NCBI RefSeq assembly: GCF_000350085.1
Contig: NZ_CAUM01000043.1
Location: 1 to 63,451 of the forward strand
From: Mesorhizobium metallidurans STM 2683
GTDB taxonomy: Bacteria; Pseudomonadota; Alphaproteobacteria; Rhizobiales; Rhizobiaceae
Length of the DNA stretch: 63,451 bases
Direction: 5' to 3'
Under the pieces are notes generated by a model. That model searched no databases, was not told the DNA's origin, and saw only the letters and a program-made list of their open reading frames with translations. A program made the translations under genes and the position numbers. Of this stretch, positions 35,096 to 43,420 are shown piece by piece. Position 1 is the first letter of the stretch. Each line of letters opens with the position of its first letter.

Positions 35096-35497
35096 ATGCC
35101 CTCCGTGACAAAGTATGCTCCGATTTCTGATTTCCTGCAGAGGCAGGCTCTGGATGAGTTAAGTCTCGATTTTGAGAAAATAGAAGAAATTTTGGGCGCG
35201 CCGCTTCCCCGAAGCGCCTACGACTATCAGGCTTGGTGGGCGAACGATCTCAGTCATAGCCAAGGCAAATCATGGCTCGACGCCGGATGGAAGACGGAAA
35301 ACCTCAACCTAACCGGTCGTAGCGTCACGTTCACTCGCGTTTCGGAAGCAACGCAGATCGTGCTGGCTACTCCGCCAACGGCCCCACTTTCTCTTGACCC
35401 ATGGGGCGCCCTCGCAGGCACTGTGACTATTCACGATGAAAATGCACTGACGTCTCCGGCTGAAGAAATTTGGGACGCCGAAGACGGTGACGCATGA
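35096..35497 (+). CDS. Antitoxin: DUF7662-like domain with VapB-like tail
   Basis: A 133-residue protein. Residues about 5-75 (YAPISDFLQRQALDELSLDF, then ILGAPLPRSAYDYQAWWAND) look like the DUF7662 domain, and the end (ALAGTVTIHDENALTSPAEE followed by IWDAEDGDA) looks like the toxin-binding tail of VapB/Phd-type antitoxins. The usual DNA-binding antitoxin domain thus seems replaced by DUF7662. The start follows AAGGAAAGG. The stop overlaps the PIN toxin start as ATGA. Domain naming is from memory and should be taken as a strong suggestion. Confidence 0.75.
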   Translation: MPSVTKYAPISDFLQRQALDELSLDFEKIEEILGAPLPRSAYDYQAWWANDLSHSQGKSWLDAGWKTENLNLTGRSVTFTRVSEATQIVLATPPTAPLSLDPWGALAGTVTIHDENALTSPAEEIWDAEDGDA

Positions 35498-35910
35498 ACT
35501 CCAACCCGTTGCTTCTCGATACGTGCGCGGTGATCTGGTTGTTCAACAGGTCGCCGCTCGCTGAAAGCTCGCGGACAGCCATTGCGGAGGCTGCTACGGC
35601 AGGTCAGCTCTATATCTCACCGTTTTCCGGCTGGGAAATCGGAATGCTGGTCCGCAAGAGAAAGATCGCTCTTACCATGCCGCCAGCACTATGGTTCTCC
35701 AAAGTCGTGGATCATCCCGCAATTACCTTGGCGAGTCTGCATCACGACATCCTGATCGAGTCCTCTTTCCTTCCCGCCGACCCTCCCGGCGATCCCGCCG
35801 ACCGGATTGTCGTGGCGACGGCCCGCCAGTTCGGCTTGACGATTGTTACGCGCGACAGGCCTATTCTCGACTACGCGGAGCTAGGCCATGTAGCCGCTCT
35901 CGGTTGCTGA
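35494..35910 (+). CDS. VapC-type PIN-domain toxin
   Basis: A 138-residue PIN-domain protein of the type with W near the start (LLLDTCAVIWLFN). Acidic residues of the active site are Asp in LLLDTCAV, Glu in SGWEIGMLV, Asp in GDPADRIVVATAR and Asp in IVTRDRPILDY. It is the toxin of the pair with the preceding gene, translated through the ATGA overlap. It is only distantly similar to the FitB-like toxin at 4271-4693, so the two modules should not cross-neutralise. Confidence 0.92.
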   Translation: MNSNPLLLDTCAVIWLFNRSPLAESSRTAIAEAATAGQLYISPFSGWEIGMLVRKRKIALTMPPALWFSKVVDHPAITLASLHHDILIESSFLPADPPGDPADRIVVATARQFGLTIVTRDRPILDYAELGHVAALGC

Positions 35911-36044
35911 GCGCGAGGCTTCATTTTTCTCAGCAGGTTCGAAACGGGTCTGCCGCTTGTTATTTGCTCCTGCCGACACCATATATGGAACATAGCGGGA
36001 ACATCCGCTGGATGGCAGACCGGAACACGGAAAGGAGCGACGCG

Positions 36045-36086
36045 ATGATGACGTCGGAACCGGCCTGGACCGCTCCGGCAAAATGA
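36045..36086 (+). CDS. Possible 13-residue leader peptide
   Basis: ATG at 36045 has an excellent AAAGGAG site 7 bases upstream and encodes MMTSEPAWTAPAK before TGA. It lies 60 bases upstream of the exported protein gene, whose ribosome-binding site adjoins a hairpin (TTGCCG-GAA-CGGCAA, about 36119-36133). Too short for a family. It could be a regulatory leader, or translation may simply be fortuitous. Confidence 0.3.
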   Translation: MMTSEPAWTAPAK

Positions 36087-36146
36087 GGCCGTCAGGCACC
36101 TCACTCTTGGGCTTCTCCCTTGCCGGAACGGCAAAGGAGGTGCCCT

Positions 36147-36461
36147 ATGGCACGCAAATCTCTGTTGGGTTGGGTGAAAGCCCTGATTCTTGCCGGCGCC
36201 TTGGCGGCGGGTACGAACGCGGCCGGCGCCCAGAACCAATTCTGCGTCGAGCATGGCCAGCTTGTCGCCCAACTGAGCGAGAAGTATCAGGAAAGACAGT
36301 TTGCTTTCGGGCTGATCGGTCAGGTGGCGATCATGGAAGTCTTTGTCGCAGAGACGGGAAGCTGGACCATCGCCGTCACCGATGTCGCCGGCAGAAGCTG
36401 CATCATCGCTGCCGGCGACAATTGGGAAAGCCTGGTGGCCCCAGTCGGTCATGACGCATGA
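36147..36461 (+). CDS. Small exported hypothetical protein
   Basis: A 104-residue protein with a clear signal peptide (MARKSLLGWVKALILAGALA, cut probably after AAGAQ near residue 29). The mature part of about 75 residues has two cysteines (FCVEHGQL and RSCIIAAG), which may form a disulfide in the periplasm. I do not recognise the family. The start is fixed by a near-perfect AAAGGAGG site. It stands alone between the PIN toxin and the GntR gene. Confidence 0.75.
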   Translation: MARKSLLGWVKALILAGALAAGTNAAGAQNQFCVEHGQLVAQLSEKYQERQFAFGLIGQVAIMEVFVAETGSWTIAVTDVAGRSCIIAAGDNWESLVAPVGHDA

Positions 36462-36537
36462 CGGCGGAACGCATGAGCGAATTTGGCGGAATGGGCGGCG
36501 CAGAAGCAGCCAGTCGAAGGCTCGCTCGAATCGTGAT

Positions 36538-37191
36538 CTAGCGCGTGGCGGCAGCCTCGGCGTGGCCGCGCAGCAGTGTCATCAGCCGCTTGGCGTCCTT
36601 GACGGCGGTCTCCTCGTCGCCGGCGAGGATCGAGCGGATCAGCGCGACATGGTGCTCGGCCGATTCGGCGAGACCGGTGTCGGCCTTGTAGCGGAACCAG
36701 AAGCGGCGGCTGTGGGTCTGCAAGGGCGCCGCCAGCCGGGCGGCGAAGGGGTTGTCGGCGGCCAGCGCAAGTGCTTCGTCGAGCGCCTTGTCGGCCTGGA
36801 TGAAAGCCAGCACATTGCCTGAGATCACCGCCCTCTGCATGGCGAGCGCGGCGTCGTGAAACAGGTCGGCGGCCTCGCGGGTGACGAAGCGGGCGGCCGA
36901 GCGGGCCAGGACCACCTCGACGCCGCGGCGGGCATCGAGGACGCGCAGCCAGTCGCCGGGATGAAGCGGGGCGATGGCGATGCCGGCCCGCGGGCGGACA
37001 TCGAGCAGGCCTTCCCAGGCCAGCCGCTGGATCGCCTCGCGCACCGGCGTGCGGCCAAGCCCGAGCCTGTCAATCAGCGCGCCCTCGGTCACGAAGCTTG
37101 CCGGCGCCAGTTCGAGCGTCACGATCATATGCTCGAGCGCGCGGTAGGCTTTCGCTGCGGCCGGCTCCGAGCTTGAATTCTCATATACCAA
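36538..37191 (-). CDS. GntR-family (FadR-type) regulator of the hydroxyproline cluster
   Basis: A 217-residue regulator with a GntR winged helix (ALIDRLGLGRTPVREAIQRL near residues 45-65) and an all-helical FCD ligand domain. TTG at 37191 with GGAGA upstream is the preferred start, since the ATG at 37224 falls within a likely operator. It is divergent from the deaminase gene, and two TGATATATCA sites lie between. In Sinorhizobium a GntR protein (HypR) represses hydroxyproline genes; this is probably the same role. Confidence 0.88.
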   Translation of the reverse strand: MVYENSSSEPAAAKAYRALEHMIVTLELAPASFVTEGALIDRLGLGRTPVREAIQRLAWEGLLDVRPRAGIAIAPLHPGDWLRVLDARRGVEVVLARSAARFVTREAADLFHDAALAMQRAVISGNVLAFIQADKALDEALALAADNPFAARLAAPLQTHSRRFWFRYKADTGLAESAEHHVALIRSILAGDEETAVKDAKRLMTLLRGHAEAAATR

Positions 37192-37202
37192 TGCGCGTCT
37201 CC

Positions 37203-37278
37203 TGATATATTTTTGATATATCATAGCAGATTCAACATTGACAGTCGCTCCCCGAGCAAATATATCACTGATATATCA
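37203..37278. promoter_or_regulatory. Twin GntR operator sites TGATATATCA
   Basis: The perfect palindrome TGATATATCA occurs at 37214-37223 and 37269-37278, 55 bp apart. A half-site extension lies at 37203-37210 and TATATCACTGATATA at 37261-37275. Both sites are in the intergenic region between the GntR gene and the deaminase gene, a classic layout for control of both promoters. Confidence 0.7.
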
Positions 37279-37293
37279 GATGGAGCGATAGCT

Positions 37294-38187
37294 ATGTGGA
37301 CCGGAGTTTTCCCCGCCGTCACGACCAAATTCACCGAGGACGACAGCCTCGACCATGCCGAAATGGAGCGCTGCTTTGGCTTGCAGATGGAGGCCGGCTG
37401 CGACGGCATCATCGTCTGCGGCTCGCTCGGCGAAGGCCCGATGCTGTCGCATGACGAGAAGATCGAGGTGCTGAAGACCGCACAGAAGGTTGCCGGCAAG
37501 AAGCCGGTTCTGCTGACGGTCAACGAAGCCGGCACCCGCGAGGCCGCAAGCATTGCGCGCCGTGCGGCGAAGGCAGGCGCCAATGGACTGATGGTGGTGC
37601 CGAGCCCGATCTATCATACCAATCCGCAGGAAACGGTTGCCGCGCTGCGGGCCGTCGCCGAGGCAGGCGACCTGCCCATCATGATCTACTCAAACCGGCT
37701 TGCCTACCGCGTCGACGTCACCGTCGACCAGATGGAGGAACTGGCCTCGGACAAGCGTTTTGTCGCCATCAAGGAATCTTCCGACGACATCCGCCGCTCG
37801 ACCGAGATCATCAACCGCTTCGGCGACCGCTACGACCTCTTCACCGGCGTCGACAATCTGGCGTTCGAGGCGCTGTCGGTCGGCGCCATTGGCTGGGTGG
37901 CCGGACTGGTCACCGCGTTTCCACGCGAGACCGTCGCCATCTACCAGCTGATGAAGCAGGGCCGCCGCGAGGAGGCGCTGGATATCTACCGCTGGTTCCG
38001 GCCGCTGCTCGACCTCGACGTGTCGACCTATCTGGTGCAGAACATCAAGCTTGCCGAGGTTCTTGCCATCGACACCAACGACCGCGTGCGCATGCCGCGC
38101 CAGCCGCTGTCGGGCGAGCGCCGCAAGGCGGTCGAGAAGATCGTGCGGGATGCATTGGCGGCGAGGCAGAAGCTGCCGCAGTTCTAG
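37294..38187 (+). CDS. DapA-family protein, probable pyrroline-4-hydroxy-2-carboxylate deaminase
   Basis: A 297-residue TIM-barrel protein of the dihydrodipicolinate synthase family. The conserved GSLGEGPMLSHDEK turn, the Tyr in MIYSNRLAYRVDV and the Schiff-base Lys in FVAIKESSDDIRR are present. In the context of a 4-hydroxyproline epimerase and an FAD oxidoreductase it most likely deaminates 1-pyrroline-4-hydroxy-2-carboxylate to 2-oxoglutarate semialdehyde (HypD/LhpC). True lysine-pathway DapA is less likely by context. GGAG precedes the start. Confidence 0.88.
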   Translation: MWTGVFPAVTTKFTEDDSLDHAEMERCFGLQMEAGCDGIIVCGSLGEGPMLSHDEKIEVLKTAQKVAGKKPVLLTVNEAGTREAASIARRAAKAGANGLMVVPSPIYHTNPQETVAALRAVAEAGDLPIMIYSNRLAYRVDVTVDQMEELASDKRFVAIKESSDDIRRSTEIINRFGDRYDLFTGVDNLAFEALSVGAIGWVAGLVTAFPRETVAIYQLMKQGRREEALDIYRWFRPLLDLDVSTYLVQNIKLAEVLAIDTNDRVRMPRQPLSGERRKAVEKIVRDALAARQKLPQF

Positions 38188-38338
38188 GCTCTCTTCTCCC
38201 CGTTCACGGGGAGAAGAGAGCGGCAGCCAGATGAGGGGCAGCGCCGACGTGCAAGGAAATTCCAGGCCGACAGAAGCGGGGCGCCGCCCCTCATCCGCCC
38301 TTCGGGCACCTTCTCCCCGTGAACGGGGAGAAGGTGAA
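38188..38338. repeat. Palindromic intergenic repeat (family A) overlapping a gene start
   Basis: The element contains CTTCTCCCCGTTCACGGGGAG (38192 onward) near its left end, GATGAGGGGC / GCCCCTCATC inverted arms inside, and a CTTCTCCCCGTGAACGGGGAG hairpin at its right end. It fills the gap between the deaminase and the FAD oxidoreductase and supplies the first codons of the latter. Confidence 0.8.
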
Positions 38339-39568
38339 GACATCGCCGTCATCGGTGGTGGCATCATCGGTATTTGCGCCGCCGCCTATCTGGCTGAGGC
38401 CGGACGAAACGTCACGATCTTCGATCGGACAGGCATTTGCGAGGAAACGAGTTCCGGCAATGCCGCGGCCTTTGCGTTTTCCGACGTCTTGCCGCTGGCT
38501 CACAAGGGCATGATCAGGCAATTGCCGAGATGGCTTGCCGACCCGCTCGGCCCGCTCAGCATTCCGCCGGCCTATCTGCCGACACTCCTACCCTGGCTGG
38601 CCCGCTTCTGGCGTGCCGGGCGCAGCGACCGCTATGAGGCCAGCCTCGCGGCGCAAGCCGGGCTGATGCGGCTCGCCGAGGCCGAATGGGCCGGGCTGAT
38701 GACACGTTCGGGTACGACAGATATGCTGCGCGAGGACGGCTCGCTCGAACTCTACGAGAGCGAGGCCGAGTTCAGGGCGTCGCTGCCGGGCTGGGCGGCC
38801 AGGCAACGCTTCGGCATCGGCTTCAATCATGTCGAAGGCGATGCTCTCGCCGCCTTGCAGCCCGGCCTGTCGCCACGCTTCGTCAAGGGCACATTTGTGC
38901 CGGGGTGGAAGACGGTTGCCGATCCGAAATTACTGGGCAAGGCGGTCTGGGCCTATGCCGAGACCAAAGACGCGTGTTTCGAAAAAGCGCGAATCGACCA
39001 TATCGAAGCGGGCCAGGATGGCGTGACATTGACGCTGGCCGACGGCAGCGCGCGGCAGGCAAGGCACCTGGTCGTCGCGGTCGGGGCATGGTCGCATCTC
39101 CTGGCGAAAGATCTCGGCGACCGTATCCCGCTGGAGACCGAGCGCGGCTACAACACGACGTTGCCGAAGAGTGCCTTCGATGTGAAGCGGATGCTGATCT
39201 TCTCCGGGCACGGCTTCGTCGTCACGCCGCTCGAAACGGGTCTGCGTGTCGGCGGCGCCGTCGAACTCGGCGGTATCGAGCGGCCGCCCAACTACAACAG
39301 ATCGAAGGCGCTGCTGCGGAAGGCGCAAAACTTCCTGCCGGGGCTCGATCCCTCGGGCGGCCGCGAATGGATGGGGTTTAGGCCGTCGCTGCCGGATTCG
39401 CTGCCGGTGATCGGTCGCGCCAGCCAGGGCGGCAATATCGTCTATGCCTTCGGCCATGGCCATCTCGGCCTGACCCAGGCGGCGGCTACCGCGCGCTTGA
39501 TCCGCGAGCTCGTTCTCGGGCAAAATCCGGCGCTTGATCTTTCTTCCTTCTCTCCGAACCGTTTTTGA
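38231..39568 (+). CDS. FAD oxidoreductase (DadA-like), probable D-hydroxyproline dehydrogenase
   Basis: A 445-residue reading. The enzyme proper begins at about residue 36 with DIAVIGGGIIGICAAAYLAE, the FAD-binding Rossmann motif, and ends with a GHGHLGLTQAAATARLI segment as in DadA-like dehydrogenases. By context it should oxidise cis-4-hydroxy-D-proline. The first 36 codons lie within a palindromic repeat (38188-38338) and are not conserved; ATG at 38231 and GTG at 38249 are the only nearby starts in frame and neither has a good ribosome-binding site. The native start seems to have been replaced by the repeat. Confidence 0.85.
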   Translation: MRGSADVQGNSRPTEAGRRPSSALRAPSPRERGEGEDIAVIGGGIIGICAAAYLAEAGRNVTIFDRTGICEETSSGNAAAFAFSDVLPLAHKGMIRQLPRWLADPLGPLSIPPAYLPTLLPWLARFWRAGRSDRYEASLAAQAGLMRLAEAEWAGLMTRSGTTDMLREDGSLELYESEAEFRASLPGWAARQRFGIGFNHVEGDALAALQPGLSPRFVKGTFVPGWKTVADPKLLGKAVWAYAETKDACFEKARIDHIEAGQDGVTLTLADGSARQARHLVVAVGAWSHLLAKDLGDRIPLETERGYNTTLPKSAFDVKRMLIFSGHGFVVTPLETGLRVGGAVELGGIERPPNYNRSKALLRKAQNFLPGLDPSGGREWMGFRPSLPDSLPVIGRASQGGNIVYAFGHGHLGLTQAAATARLIRELVLGQNPALDLSSFSPNRF

Positions 39569-39580
39569 TAAGGTCCAAAC

Positions 39581-40582
39581 ATGGCGCGCCATTCCTTCTT
39601 CTGCATCGACGGCCACACCTGCGGCAATCCCGTGCGGCTGGTCGCAGGCGGCGGACCGCTGCTCGATGGCTCGACGATGATGGAGCGGCGGGCGCATTTC
39701 CTGGCCGAATATGACTGGATCCGCACCGGGCTGATGTTCGAGCCGCGCGGCCATGACGTGATGTCCGGCTCGATCCTCTATCCGCCGACGCGCGACGATT
39801 GCGACATCGCCATTCTGTTCATCGAAACCTCGGGCTGCCTGCCGATGTGCGGCCACGGCACGATCGGGACGGTGACTTTTGCCATCGAGCACGGGCTGAT
39901 CAAGCCGAAGACGCCGGGGGTGCTCAGGTTGGACACGCCCGCCGGCCTGGTTGTCGCCGAGTACAAACAGGTCGGCGAATATGTCGAGGAGGTGCGCATC
40001 ACCAATGTGCCGTCCTTCCTCCATGCCGAAGGGCTGACGGTCGAATGCCCGGGGCTTGGCGAGATCAGCGTCGATGTCGCCTATGGCGGCAATTTCTACG
40101 CCATCGTCGAGCCACAGAAGAATTTTCGCGACATGGCCGATCATTCGGCGGGCGACCTGATCGCCTGGAGCCCGGTGGTGCGGCAACGGCTCAACGAGAA
40201 ATATTCCTTCGTGCATCCCGAAAACCCCGGCATCAACCGGCTGTCGCATATGCTGTGGACGGGCAAGCCGACCAACGGCGAGGCGCATGCCCGCAACGCG
40301 GTCTTCTACGGCGACAAGGCGATCGACCGCTCGCCTTGCGGCACCGGCACCTCGGCGCGGATGGCGCAGCTTCATGCGAAGGGCAAGCTCAGGGCTGGCG
40401 ACGATTTCGTCCATGAATCGATCATCGGCTCGCTGTTCAAGGGCAGGGTCGAGAAAGAGGTCCAGGTGGCGGGCAAGCCGGCGATCATTCCCTCGATCGG
40501 CGGCTGGGCGCGCATGACCGGATTGAACACGATCTTCATCGACGAACGCGATCCGTTCGCGCATGGATTCGTCGTCAAATAA
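39581..40582 (+). CDS. 4-hydroxyproline epimerase (proline racemase family)
   Basis: A 333-residue proline racemase-family enzyme. Both catalytic cysteines are present, in PMCGHGTIGT near residue 90 and in SPCGTGTSARMA near residue 253, which argues for a racemase/epimerase and against the dehydratase branch that has Thr at the second site. It would convert trans-4-hydroxy-L-proline to cis-4-hydroxy-D-proline. It starts 12 bases after the FAD oxidoreductase in the same operon. Confidence 0.93.
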   Translation: MARHSFFCIDGHTCGNPVRLVAGGGPLLDGSTMMERRAHFLAEYDWIRTGLMFEPRGHDVMSGSILYPPTRDDCDIAILFIETSGCLPMCGHGTIGTVTFAIEHGLIKPKTPGVLRLDTPAGLVVAEYKQVGEYVEEVRITNVPSFLHAEGLTVECPGLGEISVDVAYGGNFYAIVEPQKNFRDMADHSAGDLIAWSPVVRQRLNEKYSFVHPENPGINRLSHMLWTGKPTNGEAHARNAVFYGDKAIDRSPCGTGTSARMAQLHAKGKLRAGDDFVHESIIGSLFKGRVEKEVQVAGKPAIIPSIGGWARMTGLNTIFIDERDPFAHGFVVK

Positions 40583-40917
40583 GGAGAATCCTGACCTAAG
40601 GGAAGCAAGGAGGCGCGAAAAGGATTGCGTTCGCCGGCGCAACGATCCCTCTCATCAACTTATTTTGACGGCGATTTCTTCGAAACGAGGTGCATGATGC
40701 GGCTGATTCGTCAAAGACATTGCGTTATGCCAATGATAGGGTCCGCGATAGTCCAGAGGCTGGGTTGGAAAAAACGGAGCAATCCGGTGGCGTGTCGGCA
40801 AAACACGCATGACGATTGAAAAATCACGTTGCAATCCGGGCTCGAAACTTTACGACTAGGGGAAATACGAAAAGGAATGCGTCTGCATGGGCGACATTCC
40901 AGGGGAGCCACGGTAGT
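40583..40917. other. Intergenic region before the liv operon
   Basis: No gene is seen in 335 bases. The stretch 40660-40860 is lower in GC than its surroundings and should hold the liv promoter. I could not pick a convincing -35/-10 pair. A GGGGAG site before 40918 serves livH. Confidence 0.4.
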
Positions 40918-41820
40918 ATGCAGTACTTCGTCCAGCAGCTTATCAACGGGCTGACGCTGGGATCTATCTACGGGCTGATCGCAATCGGCTACACGATGGT
41001 CTACGGCATCATCGGCATGATCAATTTCGCCCATGGCGACATCTTTATGGTCGGTGCTTTCACGGCGCTGATCGTTTTCCTAATCCTCGGCGCGATGTTC
41101 TATTCGGTTCCGGTGGTCGTGGCGCTCCTGGTCATGATGATCGTGGCGATGCTGTTGACCAGCCTCTATAACTGGACAATCGAGAAGGTGGCCTACCGGC
41201 CGCTGCGCGGTTCGTTCCGGCTGGCGCCGCTGATTACCGCGATCGGCATGTCCATCGCGCTGTCGAACTTCGTCCAGGTGACGCAAGGCCCGCGCAACAA
41301 GCCGATCCCGCCGATGGTGTCCAAGGTCTACAACATCGAAGGCATCAGCGTGTCGCTGAAGCAGATCATCATCGTCGTCGTCACCGCGCTGCTGCTGGCG
41401 CTGTTCTGGTACCTCGTCAACAAAACCTCGCTCGGTCGAGCGCAAAGAGCGTGCGAGCAGGACCGCAAGATGGCGGCGCTGCTCGGCATCGATGTCGACC
41501 GCACCATCTCGATCACCTTCATCATGGGCGCCGCGCTTGCCGCCGTCGCCGGCACGCTGTTCCTGATGTATTACGGCGTCATCGCCTTCTCCGACGGTTT
41601 CGTTCCCGGCGTGAAGGCATTCACCGCGGCGGTGCTCGGCGGCATCGGCTCGCTGCCCGGTGCGGTGCTCGGCGGGCTGATGATCGGCTTCATCGAAAGC
41701 ATGTGGTCGGCCTATTTCTCGATCGACTACAAGGACGTCGCCGCCTTCTCCATCCTGGCGATCGTGCTGATCTTCCTGCCTTCCGGCATTCTGGGCCGGC
41801 CAGAAGTCGAAAAGGTCTGA
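40918..41820 (+). CDS. livH: Branched-chain amino acid ABC permease LivH
   Basis: A 300-residue inner-membrane permease of about eight helices. It opens with [20 protein letters not shown] and has [15 protein letters not shown] and, near the end, [20 protein letters not shown], the signatures of LivH. ATG at 40918 gives the standard N terminus. It is the first gene of livHMGF, which takes up leucine, isoleucine, valine and, in rhizobia, many other amino acids. Confidence 0.96.
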   Translation: MQYFVQQLINGLTLGSIYGLIAIGYTMVYGIIGMINFAHGDIFMVGAFTALIVFLILGAMFYSVPVVVALLVMMIVAMLLTSLYNWTIEKVAYRPLRGSFRLAPLITAIGMSIALSNFVQVTQGPRNKPIPPMVSKVYNIEGISVSLKQIIIVVVTALLLALFWYLVNKTSLGRAQRACEQDRKMAALLGIDVDRTISITFIMGAALAAVAGTLFLMYYGVIAFSDGFVPGVKAFTAAVLGGIGSLPGAVLGGLMIGFIESMWSAYFSIDYKDVAAFSILAIVLIFLPSGILGRPEVEKV

Positions 41821-41824
41821 GATC

Positions 41825-43420
41825 ATGGCGGTTACCGTATCCCCGGAGCGCGATGTCATCGCCACTCCCGTGCAGCGCGCTGTTCGCGAGGCGTTCTATG
41901 CCGGCGCCATCGCGCTCGGCCTGTTCGTGCTGTTCATCGGGCTGAAGACCGGTCAGAACATTTCCAATGAACTGGTCCTGACTACGCGCTGGGGCCTGCT
42001 CGCCGCCGTGGTGATCGCCACGGCCGTCGGGCGCTTCCTCTATGTCGCCTATGGCCAGCCCTTCCTGGCCAGCCAGAAGATCGCCGATGTCGCCACCGGC
42101 CTGCTGCCGGACAGCGTGGCGATGCGGTTCTTCCGGTTGCCCTATTTCATCGCGGCCCTTGTGATCGCGGCCCTGCTGCTGGTCCTGGCCAGTTCGCTTG
42201 ACGGGCTGCTGGGACCCGGTCTTGCCGGCTATGCCCGCTTCGTGCGGGCGCTGGCGATCATCTATGCCCTGGCCTCGGTGCTGTTTTATTTCCGGGCCTT
42301 CATCCACGCCCATTTCTCGGCACTCGGCATAGCCGCGCTGGCCCTCTACCCGATCATCGTCGTGGTGTCGCTCGCTCTCTACGGCGGGTCGATAGCGGCC
42401 GGTTTCCAGGGCTCACTGAAATGGGTCGACAATTTCGGCATCCAGATCCTGATCTATGTGATGCTGGCCTGGGGCCTGAACATCGTCGTCGGCCTCGCCG
42501 GCCTGCTCGACCTCGGCTATGTCGCCTTCTACGCTGTCGGCGCCTATGCCTATGCGCTGCTCGGCACGCAATACGGCCTGTCGTTCTGGATCCTGCTGCC
42601 GGCCGCCGGCGCCATGGCCGCCTTCTGGGGCGTGCTGCTCGGCTTTCCGGTGCTGCGCCTGCGCGGCGACTATCTGGCGATCGTGACGCTGGCCTTCGGC
42701 GAGATCATCCGCCTCGTATTGATCAACTGGCGTGAGGTCACCAACGGCTCGGCCGGCATTTCCGGCATTCCCAAGGTCACCTTCTTCGGCCTGATGACGT
42801 TCAACGTCTCGGATCCGAACTATATCGCCAAGGTGCTGAACATCGCCACGTCGAGCGCCTACTACAAGATATTCCTCTACTATTTGATCCTCGGGCTTTG
42901 CCTGCTCACCGCTTTCGTCACCGTCAGGCTGCGGCGCATGCCGGTCGGCCGCGCCTGGGAAGCGCTGCGCGAGGATGAGATCGCCTGCCGCTCGCTCGGC
43001 ATCAACACCACCACCACCAAGCTCACCGCCTTCGCCACCGGCGCCATGTTCGGCGGTTTCGCCGGCTCGTTCTTCGCGGCCCGGCAGGGCTTCGTCAGCC
43101 CCGAATCCTTCGTCTTCCTGGAATCGGCGATCATCCTTGCCATCGTCGTGCTCGGCGGCATGGGTTCGCTGGTCGGCATTGCCGTTGCCGCGCTGGTGAT
43201 GATCGGCGGCACGGAGGTGTTGCGTGAACTCGATTTCCTCAAGCAGGTCTTCGGTCCCGACTTCACGCCGGAACTCTACCGCATGCTGTTGTTCGGCATG
43301 GCCATGGTCATCGTCATGCTATGGAAGCCGCGCGGCTTCGTCGGCAGCCGTGAGCCCACCGCCTTCCTGAAGGAACGAAGGGCTGTTTCCGGTTCCTTCA
43401 CCAAGGAGGGACACGGCTGA
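41825..43420 (+). CDS. livM: Branched-chain amino acid ABC permease LivM
   Basis: A 531-residue permease. The conserved LivM core (about 190-500) has [40 protein letters not shown] and [20 protein letters not shown] longer N-terminal half with three or four extra helices (about 20-170) precedes it, as in other rhizobial LivM proteins. The stop TGA overlaps the livG start as TGATG. It pairs with LivH to form the transmembrane path. Confidence 0.96.
   Translation: MAVTVSPERDVIATPVQRAVREAFYAGAIALGLFVLFIGLKTGQNISNELVLTTRWGLLAAVVIATAVGRFLYVAYGQPFLASQKIADVATGLLPDSVAMRFFRLPYFIAALVIAALLLVLASSLDGLLGPGLAGYARFVRALAIIYALASVLFYFRAFIHAHFSALGIAALALYPIIVVVSLALYGGSIAAGFQGSLKWVDNFGIQILIYVMLAWGLNIVVGLAGLLDLGYVAFYAVGAYAYALLGTQYGLSFWILLPAAGAMAAFWGVLLGFPVLRLRGDYLAIVTLAFGEIIRLVLINWREVTNGSAGISGIPKVTFFGLMTFNVSDPNYIAKVLNIATSSAYYKIFLYYLILGLCLLTAFVTVRLRRMPVGRAWEALREDEIACRSLGINTTTTKLTAFATGAMFGGFAGSFFAARQGFVSPESFVFLESAIILAIVVLGGMGSLVGIAVAALVMIGGTEVLRELDFLKQVFGPDFTPELYRMLLFGMAMVIVMLWKPRGFVGSREPTAFLKERRAVSGSFTKEGHG

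Noticed and set aside
37294..38187. Lysine-pathway dihydrodipicolinate synthase (dapA)
   Set aside because: The fold fits, but the operon with a hydroxyproline epimerase and an FAD oxidoreductase makes the pyrroline-hydroxycarboxylate deaminase more likely.
39581..40582. trans-3-hydroxy-L-proline dehydratase
   Set aside because: The dehydratase branch has Thr in place of the second catalytic Cys; here the site reads SPCGTGTS with Cys.
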